The position numbers and the translations under genes were made by a program. Under the pieces are notes generated by a model that saw only the letters and a list, made by a program, of their open reading frames with translations, was not told the DNA's origin and made no database searches. 64,000 nucleotides of DNA from Taishania pollutisoli (GTDB lineage Bacteria; Bacteroidota; Bacteroidia; Flavobacteriales_D; Crocinitomicaceae). Positions 1-7,180 of the stretch are shown in pieces. The first letter of the stretch is position 1. Every line of letters starts with the position of its first letter. The DNA lies in contig NZ_JACVEL010000001.1 in assembly GCF_014518315.1 (NCBI RefSeq), positions 310,001-374,000 on the forward strand, written 5' to 3'.

Positions 1-1276
1 GGAGAACTGTATGTAGATCGACGGAAACAATTCCCGGCTGATACGAACTTCTTGGAAAGTCTTTCGACTGTTTTTCATTCACAAAATCTTCCATTCGCTG
101 CGCCGGAACACGTTGTGTTTTCCCTGCTGCTTCCCAGCATTTCTGTTCAATTTCTTTCTGAAAATCCAGGCAGACAAACGGATCTTTACTGTTCTCAAAA
201 TCCTCCGGGTATACCGCAACCACAATTCCCGAGTTGGAATACGGATTGTTGCGTTTGGACGGAGACCATCCGTTGGTAACAACTTCTCCTTCTGCGGTTG
301 CACACGGAGCAATGATTCCTCCCGGACACATACAAAAAGAGTACACCCCTCTTCCATCCACTTGTGTTACCAGGGAATAGGAAGACGGAGGCAGGAACTC
401 GTCATTTTTTCGTCCATGGTATTGAATCGTATCGATTACATCCTGCGTATGTTCAATTCTCACACCCAGTGCAAACGGTTTGGCTTCAATAGCAATCCCT
501 TTTTGGTGCAGCAATTCAAATACATCGCGTGCCGAATGTCCGGTTGCCAGGATTACATTTTCAAAGTGTCGTTGTTCTTTATAATTGAGTTCAACCCCCG
601 TCACTGATCCATTCTCCAGTATAAAATCTGTCACCCTGGTCTCAAAGTGAACTTCTCCTCCCCATTTGATGATCTCTTCCCGCATTGCTACAATGATATG
701 TGGCAATTTATTCGTTCCGATGTGCGGATGTGCGTCTACCAGAATATCGTATTCGGCGCCAAAATGCACAAACCACTTCAATGCCCGCAACACATCCCCC
801 CGTTTTTTCGACCGGGTATATAATTTTCCGTCGGAATACGTTCCTGCTCCACCTTCTCCGAAGCAGTAATTGGATTCCGGGTTAACAATCATTTCTTTAT
901 TCAGCTTCGCCAGATCTCTTCTTCGCGAACGGACATCTTTTCCACGTTCAAACACAACCGGTTTCAATCCTAATTCCAGGCAGCGGAGTGCCGCATAAAT
1001 TCCAGCCGGACCCGCACCTACAATCGCAACTTCCGGGGATTCGGAAACATTTCCGGGATTAAATTCAGCATCAAATACAGGGAGCGGTTCTCCGATAAAT
1101 ACATCAAATGTACAATTGATTTTAATTGCTGCTTTGCGGGCATCGATTGATCGTTTTTTCCATTGAAAGGTGAAATCATCGGTTTTGATCCCCAGATCGT
1201 TTTTAATTCTGGAGCTCAAGAATACACTATCAACAGCTTGCTCAGGAGTAACCTGAAACTGAATTTCTTTTACCAT
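1..1276 (-). CDS. FAD-dependent dehydrogenase (COG2509-like), C-terminus beyond the window
   Basis: A flavoprotein of the uncharacterised NAD(P)/FAD-dependent dehydrogenase group; its substrate is not known to me. About 425 codons are present and the 3' end runs off the left edge. The first ~90 residues form the small N-terminal domain usual for this group. They are followed by a dinucleotide-binding motif, VAIVGAGPAGIYAA, with ERG at the end of the second strand, and then a FGEGGAGTYSDGKLYTR stretch typical of the family. The ATG overlaps the stop of porT by one base (TAATG), so it is translated after porT from the same transcript. That fixes the start. The pairing with porT looks like chance operon sharing rather than a functional link. 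Confidence 0.85.
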   Translation of the reverse strand, partial: MVKEIQFQVTPEQAVDSVFLSSRIKNDLGIKTDDFTFQWKKRSIDARKAAIKINCTFDVFIGEPLPVFDAEFNPGNVSESPEVAIVGAGPAGIYAALRCLELGLKPVVFERGKDVRSRRRDLAKLNKEMIVNPESNYCFGEGGAGTYSDGKLYTRSKKRGDVLRALKWFVHFGAEYDILVDAHPHIGTNKLPHIIVAMREEIIKWGGEVHFETRVTDFILENGSVTGVELNYKEQRHFENVILATGHSARDVFELLHQKGIAIEAKPFALGVRIEHTQDVIDTIQYHGRKNDEFLPPSSYSLVTQVDGRGVYSFCMCPGGIIAPCATAEGEVVTNGWSPSKRNNPYSNSGIVVAVYPEDFENSKDPFVCLDFQKEIEQKCWEAAGKTQRVPAQRMEDFVNEKQSKDFPRSSYQPGIVSVDLHTVL

Positions 1277-1989
1277 TATCCTTCAAAAATAATCGAAAAT
1301 ATCCAGCCGCTGTTGTAGATTTTGTCAATTGGCAGCGATGAACGTGTATTGTCCTGAATAAAGCCGTTCATAAAGCTGTGAGAATATTTGATTTCTATTC
1401 CGAATTTGAAGAACGGTGCGAAGAATTCAACTCCGGCACCTACCTGTCCGAGAACATCGTGTTTTTTCATTTTGATAAACGGGTCGTCAAATTGCTGGGC
1501 TGCATCCTGTTGGGATTGTAAATCTAACGAATACTGACCTCCGACAAGGCAATAGGCTGCAAAATTATTGAGACGAAGCGTTCTGAACTGAAACATTAAC
1601 GGGAAATCCAGACTGGTTGCATTGATGCGTTCTTCATTGAGAATGTCTTTTTCCAAATCAGCCGGATTAACAAATACCTGGTTGATGACACGTTCCTGAA
1701 ATGAAAGTGAAGGAATAAACCGCAGACGCACCATTGGTGTTCCGATTTTCATGGTTGTTAAAATCCCCAGCTGAGCTCCCGGTTGCGATTTGACAGTCAT
1801 CCCTTTCAATCCGTATTGCTGGTATGCATCCACTTTTGGAGATAAAGAATAACCGGAGGAATTTGCGCCCAGCATAAACCCAAAATGAAACAATCGTTCG
1901 TCAAACTTGCGGTAATTCTTTGGTTTTTCCTTTTGGGCAACTGCTCCAAACCCAACCAATGCCATGAAAATAAGTAACCAAGATTTCAT
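1276..1989 (-). CDS. porT: PorT family outer-membrane beta-barrel protein (T9SS)
   Basis: Predicted PorT (SprT in gliding species), an outer-membrane barrel required for type IX secretion. The 237-residue product begins with a signal peptide of about 18 residues ending AVAQ. The mature part opens with a FHFGFMLGANSSGY segment, and the centre has SLDFPLMFQFRT and LNNFAAYCLVGGQYSLDL; this order is characteristic of PorT. The rest is alternating amphipathic beta strands ending in an aromatic-rich last strand. I chose the ATG at 1989, not an in-frame one at 2043, because it gives a clean signal peptide and a TAnnTTTG box lies between the two. Five T9SS-sorted proteins elsewhere in the window are likely clients of the same machine. 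Another porin-like barrel of the PorT superfamily remains possible. Confidence 0.8.
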   Translation of the reverse strand: MKSWLLIFMALVGFGAVAQKEKPKNYRKFDERLFHFGFMLGANSSGYSLSPKVDAYQQYGLKGMTVKSQPGAQLGILTTMKIGTPMVRLRFIPSLSFQERVINQVFVNPADLEKDILNEERINATSLDFPLMFQFRTLRLNNFAAYCLVGGQYSLDLQSQQDAAQQFDDPFIKMKKHDVLGQVGAGVEFFAPFFKFGIEIKYSHSFMNGFIQDNTRSSLPIDKIYNSGWIFSIIFEG

Positions 1990-2021
1990 TACCTTACTAA
2001 CGTAAAATTCGATTTTTATTA

Positions 2022-2029
2022 CAAAAATA
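2022..2029 (-). promoter_or_regulatory. Putative -7 box (TATTTTTG) for porT
   Basis: Read on the minus strand this matches the Bacteroidota -7 consensus TAnnTTTG exactly and would start a transcript with a leader of roughly 25 nt before the porT ATG at 1989. No clear -33 TTG is visible. Confidence 0.45.
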
Positions 2030-2164
2030 GCCTTTTTTATCAATTCCGATTATTTTCCTTCCGGCAACAGAACGGTTTTCAGGAAAGTCTCCCTCACTCC
2101 AGGAATAATCAGCAAACGGATGTCGCATATAATCATACCAGGCCTTCAATGATGATCACTTGCA

Positions 2165-2575
2165 TCAGCTGACAAAATACTTCACCGCCAACTCATAGGA
2201 CCTTAATCCGAATCCCATGATGCTTCCTGCGCAAACAGGTGTGATCATTGATTCATGACGGAATGACTCCCGTTTGGCGATATTGGATAAGTGCACTTCG
2301 ACAACAGGAACGGCAATGGCATCAATGCAATCGCGGATCGCAACACTGGTATGCGTATAGCCACCGGCGTTCAAAATGATTCCGTCCGCAGTTGATTGTT
2401 GTAGTATATTGATCAGTTCTCCTTCTACATTGGATTGAAAACTGACCAACTCAACACCCGGAAATTGATTTTTTAATTCCAAAAAATAATCGTCGAATGA
2501 TCGAGAACCATACATTTGTACATCACGTTGACCGAGTAAGTTGAGATTCGGACCGTTTACAATCAATATTTTCAT
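2165..2575 (-). CDS. aroQ: 3-dehydroquinate dehydratase, type II
   Basis: Catalyses dehydration of 3-dehydroquinate to 3-dehydroshikimate, the third step of the shikimate pathway, in the cytoplasm as a dodecamer (family knowledge). The 136-residue product has the family start ILIVNGPNLNLLGQR, the catalytic Tyr at residue 22, the NAGGYTHTSVAIRD segment with Asn70 and His75, and catalytic His95 in VEVHLSN. Length is normal for type II enzymes. The ATG at 2575 aligns with the family start; another ATG two codons upstream at 2581 would actually overlap the start codon of the divergent xerD. The two likely start codons are only 4 bp apart, so the promoter must lie inside xerD or further upstream. 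Confidence 0.95.
   Translation of the reverse strand: MKILIVNGPNLNLLGQRDVQMYGSRSFDDYFLELKNQFPGVELVSFQSNVEGELINILQQSTADGIILNAGGYTHTSVAIRDCIDAIAVPVVEVHLSNIAKRESFRHESMITPVCAGSIMGFGLRSYELAVKYFVS
2511..2518 (+). promoter_or_regulatory. Putative -7 box (TACATTTG) for xerD, inside aroQ
   Basis: Perfect TAnnTTTG match on the + strand, about 60 bp before the xerD ATG and inside the antisense strand of the aroQ coding region. Because xerD and aroQ share no intergenic space, the xerD promoter has to lie here or nearby. The match could be chance. Confidence 0.35.
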
Positions 2576-2579
2576 ACAC

Positions 2580-3482
2580 ATGTCGAATTGGGAGCACTAT
2601 ATTAATGATTTTATCGCATATCTGAAAATCGAAAAAGGATTGGCAGCAAATTCGGTGGAAGCCTATACACGGGATGTGGAAAAGTTGAGGGATTTCGCAC
2701 AGGCGGTCAAAAAGAACGCAACGGAATTAACGCACAGCGATTTGGTGCAGTTTGTTGCTGAATTGTATGATCTGGGGTTGAGCAACCGTTCACAGGCACG
2801 CATCATTTCCGGGATCAAACAATTTTATGCGTATTTATTCCTGGAAGAAGAAATTTCCGATGATCCGTCCGAGTTACTGGAACAACCACGACTTGGCCGC
2901 AAATTACCGGAAGTATTGACCATTGAGGAAATTGATCTGATGATTCGTGCCGTCGACTTGTCAAAAGCAGAGGGAGAGCGCAACCGGGCAATTATCGAAA
3001 CATTATACAGCTGTGGTTTGCGTGTCTCCGAACTGGTCAATCTGCGGTTTGAAGATCTGCATTTCGACAAAGGTTTTATCCGCATCATTGGGAAAGGAAA
3101 TAAGGAACGACTTGTTCCGGTAAGTCCATCCGTAGAGGAGGAAATTACCTCGTACCGGAATAACTCCCGTGCAAAGCTGAACATTCTCCCGAAACACGAA
3201 AAAATTGTTTTTCTGAACCGGCGGGGTGCTCAACTGACACGTGTCATGATTTTTACCATGATCAAACAAACAGCCATCGCTGCAGGCATTAACAAACCTG
3301 TTTCACCGCATACATTCAGGCATTCATTTGCCACACATTTACTTGAAGGAGGAGCCAACCTGCGTGCCATCCAGGAAATGCTGGGGCATGAATCCATTAC
3401 CACAACGGAGATTTACACACACCTGGACGAGCGTTTCCTTCGGGATGCGATTATTTCGTTTCATCCACGGAATAAAAAATAG
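2580..3482 (+). CDS. xerD: Tyrosine recombinase XerD
   Basis: Site-specific recombinase expected to resolve chromosome dimers at dif, usually with a XerC partner. The 300-residue product has the N-terminal SAM-like core-binding domain (residues ~1-85) and the C-terminal catalytic domain. All active-site residues are visible: Arg148 in CGLRVSEL, Lys172 in GKGNKERL, His244 and Arg247 in HTFRHSFATHLLEGG, His270 in LGHESITTTEIYTH, and nucleophile Tyr279. Length is typical of XerC/XerD, and the YTHLDE ending favours XerD. The ATG at 2580 is four bases from the divergent aroQ start, and no ribosome binding site is evident because upstream bases belong to aroQ. It is not linked to any visible mobile element, so a housekeeping role is most likely. 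Confidence 0.92.
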   Translation: MSNWEHYINDFIAYLKIEKGLAANSVEAYTRDVEKLRDFAQAVKKNATELTHSDLVQFVAELYDLGLSNRSQARIISGIKQFYAYLFLEEEISDDPSELLEQPRLGRKLPEVLTIEEIDLMIRAVDLSKAEGERNRAIIETLYSCGLRVSELVNLRFEDLHFDKGFIRIIGKGNKERLVPVSPSVEEEITSYRNNSRAKLNILPKHEKIVFLNRRGAQLTRVMIFTMIKQTAIAAGINKPVSPHTFRHSFATHLLEGGANLRAIQEMLGHESITTTEIYTHLDERFLRDAIISFHPRNKK

Positions 3483-3504
3483 CCGACACAGAGAATCTAT
3501 AAAC

Positions 3505-3536
3505 AAAACGGGGCAGAAAAATTTCTGCCCCGTTTT
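3505..3536. terminator. Bidirectional intrinsic terminator between xerD and gdhA
   Basis: A perfect 15-bp inverted repeat (AAAACGGGGCAGAAA and its complement, separated by two bases) followed by a T-rich tract on the + strand and preceded by A residues, which give U residues on the other strand. It sits between two converging genes and should stop both. Confidence 0.9.
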
Positions 3537-3564
3537 GTTTTTTTATCAATTAATTCACCAAAGA

Positions 3565-4836
3565 CTATGGGAATACACCTCTTTCTCTGTATGTCAATTC
3601 AATTCGACGGATTGCAACGATGTATGCTGCTGTTCTCAAATCAACTTTGTATTCAGCGGCAGCTACAACAACTTTTCCAAACGAGTTGATCAGTTTTCTT
3701 TCCAGTTTTCCGATTACATCGTCCATCTGCCAGATCTCTCCGTTTCTGTTTTGCAACCACTCGTAATAACTTCCGATTACACCTCCTGAATTGCACAGAA
3801 TGTCCGGAATAATACTTACTCCTTTCTTCAACAGGATTTCTTCTCCTTCCGGAGTTGTCGGACCGTTTGCTCCTTCAGCGATTACTTTTGCCTTGATGTC
3901 ATTTGCATTCGCCCCTGTAATTTGGCTTCCCAACGCTGCAGGAATACAGATATCACACTGCAATGCAAAGAATTTATCATTGTCGATTGCTTCTGCTTTC
4001 GGATAACCGGCTACTCCGCCTTTGTTTCCTTTCGCATACTCCAGCAATTCAATCGGGTCAATTCCGTTTTCGTTGTAGATTGTCCCCGTATGATCCTGAA
4101 CGGCAACCATCTTGGCTCCTTTCTCTTTCATGAAGTGAGCTGTCCATTGACCAACATTTCCAAATCCTTGTACAATGTATGACTTTCCTTCCAGCGTTTC
4201 ATTTTTCCAGTCAGCCCATGATTGCAATGTTGTAACCACACCGAATCCTGTTGCACGGTCACGTCCTTCCAATCCTCCTGAGTTGATCGGCTTACCAGTT
4301 ACAACGTGTGCATATTTTGAACGGGAATCAGAATCTTTCGTTGACATATAGGTATCTGCCATCCACGCCATGATCTGTGCATTGGTGTTAACATCCGGAG
4401 CCGGAATATCGTATTCAGGCCCGATGTTTCCTCCCAACGCGAATGTAAAACGACGTGTGATACGTTCCAACTCAGACGCAGAGTACTTCACAGGATCCAA
4501 TTGAATCCCTCCTTTTCCACCTCCGTACGGAAGACCTGCCAGTGAGGTTTTCCAGGTCATCCAGATTGCCAATGCTCTGGCATCGTCAATATCAACTGTC
4601 GGGTGGTAACGTAACCCTCCTTTGTATGGTCCCAACGCATTGTTATGCTGAACACGGTATCCTGTAAATACTTCTACGGAACCGTTGTCCATTTTCACCG
4701 GGAAGTGAACAACAATTTCATTATTTGTATTTGATAAAATCTTCCTGATGTTCGAATCCAGATTCATGATATCAGCGGCTTTTTCAAACTGCTTCATCAC
4801 ACTTTCGTACATTCCGGTCTTACTTTTCTCTGCCAT
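3565..4836 (-). CDS. gdhA: Glutamate dehydrogenase (Glu/Leu/Phe/Val family)
   Basis: Interconverts glutamate and 2-oxoglutarate plus ammonia with NAD(P)H. The 423-residue protein shows the N-terminal substrate-binding domain with GPYKGGLRYHP (Lys72), Lys96 in WKTSLAGLPYGGGKGGI and the catalytic Lys108 in the same block, then PAPDVNTNAQIMAWMADTY, and the nucleotide-binding domain with VQGFGNVGQWTAHF. The fit is to the ~420-residue hexameric class rather than the 450-residue NADP enzyme. I chose the second ATG (4836) because the MAEKSK start aligns better; another lies four codons upstream. The leader of about 105 nt carries three hairpins described separately. It is transcribed alone and converges on xerD. 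Confidence 0.93.
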   Translation of the reverse strand: MAEKSKTGMYESVMKQFEKAADIMNLDSNIRKILSNTNNEIVVHFPVKMDNGSVEVFTGYRVQHNNALGPYKGGLRYHPTVDIDDARALAIWMTWKTSLAGLPYGGGKGGIQLDPVKYSASELERITRRFTFALGGNIGPEYDIPAPDVNTNAQIMAWMADTYMSTKDSDSRSKYAHVVTGKPINSGGLEGRDRATGFGVVTTLQSWADWKNETLEGKSYIVQGFGNVGQWTAHFMKEKGAKMVAVQDHTGTIYNENGIDPIELLEYAKGNKGGVAGYPKAEAIDNDKFFALQCDICIPAALGSQITGANANDIKAKVIAEGANGPTTPEGEEILLKKGVSIIPDILCNSGGVIGSYYEWLQNRNGEIWQMDDVIGKLERKLINSFGKVVVAAAEYKVDLRTAAYIVAIRRIELTYRERGVFP

Positions 4837-4863
4837 ATACTTTAACATTAATTACACACACAC

Positions 4864-4922
4864 CAGTCTTTTCGACTGACAGAAACCAACTAACTCCCTG
4901 ATCGGGACACCTGTCGGAGGTG
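4864..4922 (-). promoter_or_regulatory. Three small hairpins in the gdhA leader
   Basis: On the minus-strand RNA, three perfect inverted repeats lie in 59 nt: CACCT/AGGTG (4908-4922), TCCC/GGGA (4895-4907) and CAGTC/GACTG (4864-4878), each with a 5-nt loop. They lie between the putative -7 box and the gdhA start, about 28 nt from the ATG. This suggests a structured untranslated leader. I do not recognise a known riboswitch class in it. Confidence 0.45.
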
Positions 4923-4947
4923 CTAAATTATTAAAATTTCACAACCT

Positions 4948-4955
4948 CAAAAATA
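4948..4955 (-). promoter_or_regulatory. Putative -7 box (TATTTTTG) for gdhA
   Basis: Exact TAnnTTTG match on the minus strand, placing the transcript start near 4942 and giving a leader of about 105 nt that contains three hairpins. No obvious -33 element. Confidence 0.4.
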
Positions 4956-5280
4956 ATAATTAAAAAAATCACAGAAAGATTTCCTTTGATTCAGGCCTGT
5001 TACCTGAACAGAGAAACAATCTGCGCTCTATTGCGGAAATGTTGATCGAATAAAATTATAAAATGTGTAATAAAAAACCGCAACTTCATTCGTAAGGGCT
5101 CAAATTTAAACGTTGTTTCATATCACTGTTACATCTGTTGAAAAATTAACGTTTTCCCCTAAAAAAACAATGAAACTTTGTGTTTAGTTAAAGTTTAATG
5201 TATTGCCGAATTACACAACTCTTTCTGCAATAAGACAAAAAATAACCTGCTATTTTTTACCGAATTACCAATGTTGGTAT

Positions 5281-5288
5281 TATATTTG
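5281..5288 (+). promoter_or_regulatory. Putative -7 box (TATATTTG) for the lipoprotein gene
   Basis: Exact TAnnTTTG match, 37 bp before the ATG at 5325. It lies downstream of an alternative in-frame ATG at 5271, which supports the shorter reading of the gene. Confidence 0.5.
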
Positions 5289-5324
5289 GAAAACTGTTTA
5301 ATCAAATGTCAATTTGTTTTAATT

Positions 5325-5795
5325 ATGAAGTTAATGACCATACTTACAGCCGGGCTGTTAATGTTCGCCTGCGGATCTAAGAAGAATGCAGGTGAAGGAG
5401 ATACTGGTAACGCAATAAAACGAACAACCATGAATGTTGTTAAAGTAAAAGCCACTACGGGGCAATTTGTCAAAGATTCGGACCCGATCATCAGCATTGA
5501 TACGGTAGAAATTAAAGGAAATACAATGTACATTGATTTGTCGTATGGTGGTGGCTGTCAAAAACACACCTTTGAAGTGATCGGAAGCCTGGCGATAGCA
5601 AAATCGTACCCACCGATTCGCTCATTACAGATTGTACACCATGCCAACGGGGATAATTGCAGAGCAATCCAGACAACAACCCTGGAAGTTGACCTGAAAG
5701 ATGTGGCGTACAAGCAAGAAGAAGGAAGTGAAATCTACTACACCATTGAAGGATGGGAAGGAAGGATTTACCATAAATACGTGAACGAAAAATAA
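5325..5795 (+). CDS. Hypothetical lipoprotein
   Basis: Function unknown. The 156-residue product has a lipoprotein signal peptide (MKLMTILTAGLLMFACGSKK, Cys16), so it should be a membrane-anchored envelope lipoprotein. After a short linker rich in Gly and Asn comes one small domain, probably beta-rich, with a Gly-Gly-Gly-Cys-Gln-Lys-His segment, a second Cys in HHANGDNCRAIQTT and a C-terminal strand pair ending YHKYVNEK. The conserved-looking Cys and His residues hint at a disulfide or metal site, but this is speculative. The start at 5325 is preferred over 5271 because it gives the lipobox and lies downstream of the -7 box. It is followed 12 bp later by the next gene, so the two are probably co-transcribed. 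Confidence 0.75.
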   Translation: MKLMTILTAGLLMFACGSKKNAGEGDTGNAIKRTTMNVVKVKATTGQFVKDSDPIISIDTVEIKGNTMYIDLSYGGGCQKHTFEVIGSLAIAKSYPPIRSLQIVHHANGDNCRAIQTTTLEVDLKDVAYKQEEGSEIYYTIEGWEGRIYHKYVNEK

Positions 5796-5807
5796 ATTCC
5801 CGCTGTC

Positions 5808-6233
5808 ATGGATATTCAATCCCTGTTAAAAAATGAGACGGTTAAATCAACACTGACGAAGATCGGAATCAGTGAAGACAAACAACCTCAGGTGGTCGAT
5901 CAGGCATACGAACTGATCCGGTCAAAAGCATTTAGTGATCCGAAAGCCTTGTCGAGTTTACTTTCTTCAAAACCCAATACCGTTGCTGATAATCAACTTC
6001 AGTCTGCCCTTCAAAGTGATTTTGTAAAACAATTGATCTCCAAGGTCGGGTTGTCTGATGACATGGCAAAGAAAGTTGCCGACTCGCTTCCTGAATTGCT
6101 GAAGCATGTTGATTTGAATATGATTACAGATTTACTTGGTTCTTTTACCCAAAGTTCAGGAAACTCAAAACAATCTAAATCGGGTGGTGTAGCAGGTTTG
6201 TTTGGATTTATCGGTCAGTTTTTCAAGAAATAA
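5808..6233 (+). CDS. Hypothetical small helical protein (DUF937/DUF2780-like)
   Basis: Function unknown. The 141-residue product has no signal peptide or membrane segment and looks all-alpha: repeated helical blocks such as TLTKIGISEDKQPQVVDQAY and LISKVGLSDDMAKKVADSLP are internally similar (roughly residues 15-35 and 73-95), suggesting an ancient duplication. A Ser/Gly/Gln linker leads to a C-terminal FGFIGQFFKK. The pattern resembles small DUF937 or DUF2780-type proteins, a loose comparison only. It starts 12 bp after the lipoprotein gene and is closed by a strong terminator. Confidence 0.7.
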   Translation: MDIQSLLKNETVKSTLTKIGISEDKQPQVVDQAYELIRSKAFSDPKALSSLLSSKPNTVADNQLQSALQSDFVKQLISKVGLSDDMAKKVADSLPELLKHVDLNMITDLLGSFTQSSGNSKQSKSGGVAGLFGFIGQFFKK

Positions 6234-6250
6234 ACGAATAAAACCTCATA

Positions 6251-6286
6251 AAAAAGCGCATTTCAATGAATTGAGATGCGCTTTTT
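6251..6286 (+). terminator. Intrinsic terminator after the 5325-6233 gene pair
   Basis: A 17-bp stem (AAAAAGCGCAT, one G-U pair, then TCAAT with its complement) closes over a 2-nt loop and ends in a run of T. Its A-rich left arm means it could also work for the opposing menB transcript. Confidence 0.88.
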
Positions 6287-6309
6287 ACATTTAATATTCT
6301 ATCTGCTGA

Positions 6310-7143
6310 TCACGGAAATTTCGGAAACTTCGAAAAATCACGCGGACGTTTCTCTAAGAATGCATTTCTTCCTTCCACAGCTTCTTCTGTCATGTAGATC
6401 AATCGCGTCGCTTCTCCTGCGTACACTTGCTGGCCTACCAACCCATCATCAATGAGGTTAAATGCAAATTTGGACATTTTAATGGCTGTCGGGCTTTTGG
6501 TCAGTATTTCCTGCGCCCACTCATAAGCTGTTTGCTCCAACTCATCGTGGGGTACTACGGCATTGACCATTCCCATATCGAAGGCTTCCTGTGCGGAGTA
6601 CGATTTTCCCAGAAAGAAAATTTCCCGGGCGCGTTTTTGCCCGACTTGTCTGGCTAGATATGCCGAACCGAATCCGCCATCCACACTTGCCACATCCACA
6701 TCCGTTTGTTTGAAAACCGCATGTTCTTTGCTCGCAAGGGTCAAATCGCAAACTACATGCAAACTGTGTCCTCCTCCGACAGCCCATCCCGGAACGACAG
6801 CAATGACCACTTTATTCATGAAACGAATCTGCCGTTGTACGTCCAGAATATTGAAACGGTTCACTCCGTCTTCTCCTTTGTATCCTGTTGTTGAACGCAC
6901 CCGCTGATCTCCACCGGAACAAAACGCCCATCCGCCATCTTTGGGTGAAGGCCCTTCTCCACTGATCAACACCACACCAATTTCCTGTGATTCGTGTGCG
7001 ATGATCAATGCTTCCAGCAGTTCCGAAACCGTTTTCGGACGGAATGCGTTGCGTACTTCGGGTCTGTTGAACGCAATACGGGCAACCCCGTTGCATTGTT
7101 TAAATGTGATATCCTGGTATTCTTTAATTGTTGTCCATTCCAT
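6310..7143 (-). CDS. menB: 1,4-dihydroxy-2-naphthoyl-CoA synthase
   Basis: Closes the second ring of menaquinone by Dieckmann-type cyclisation of o-succinylbenzoyl-CoA (crotonase superfamily, cytoplasmic). The 277-residue protein shows the family blocks ARIAFNRPEVRNAFRPKTV, WAFCSGGDQRVR, VVIAVVPGWAVGGGHSLH with the oxyanion-hole glycines, SVDGGFGSAYLARQVGQKRA, and the C-terminal ending EKRPRDFSKFPKFP typical of MenB. I chose the ATG at 7143 (MEWTTIKEYQDI) rather than one 21 bases upstream; AAGAAG just before it can serve as ribosome binding site. It lies 37 bp after the HU/SPOR gene as the last gene of a three-gene run. Other men genes are not in the window. Confidence 0.95.
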   Translation of the reverse strand: MEWTTIKEYQDITFKQCNGVARIAFNRPEVRNAFRPKTVSELLEALIIAHESQEIGVVLISGEGPSPKDGGWAFCSGGDQRVRSTTGYKGEDGVNRFNILDVQRQIRFMNKVVIAVVPGWAVGGGHSLHVVCDLTLASKEHAVFKQTDVDVASVDGGFGSAYLARQVGQKRAREIFFLGKSYSAQEAFDMGMVNAVVPHDELEQTAYEWAQEILTKSPTAIKMSKFAFNLIDDGLVGQQVYAGEATRLIYMTEEAVEGRNAFLEKRPRDFSKFPKFP

Positions 7144-7180
7144 GTTTGCTTCTTTTGCCGGCAAAGCTACAAATTTGCGG

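Larger units (their letters stand above)
4837..5324. other. 488-bp A+T-rich intergenic region between divergent genes
   Basis: It holds the gdhA leader hairpins and putative -7 box, a TTCAGG/CCTGAA inverted repeat at 4990-5008 (7-nt loop), and the direct repeat CCGAATTAC at 5206-5214 and 5260-5268 just before the -7 box of the lipoprotein gene. I find no convincing coding sequence. A small RNA cannot be excluded. Confidence 0.5.

Noticed and set aside
1997-2128. Short minus-strand frame of 43 codons between aroQ and porT
   Set aside because: It runs through the probable porT -7 box and has no recognised motif; it is more likely leader DNA.
2580-3482. Integrase of a mobile element
   Set aside because: The recombinase has XerD length and ending, with no attachment sites, cargo or other phage genes near it.
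5271-5324. N-terminal extension of the 5325 lipoprotein gene
   Set aside because: It would start before the -7 box and bury the lipobox; the ATG at 5325 gives a normal lipoprotein signal.
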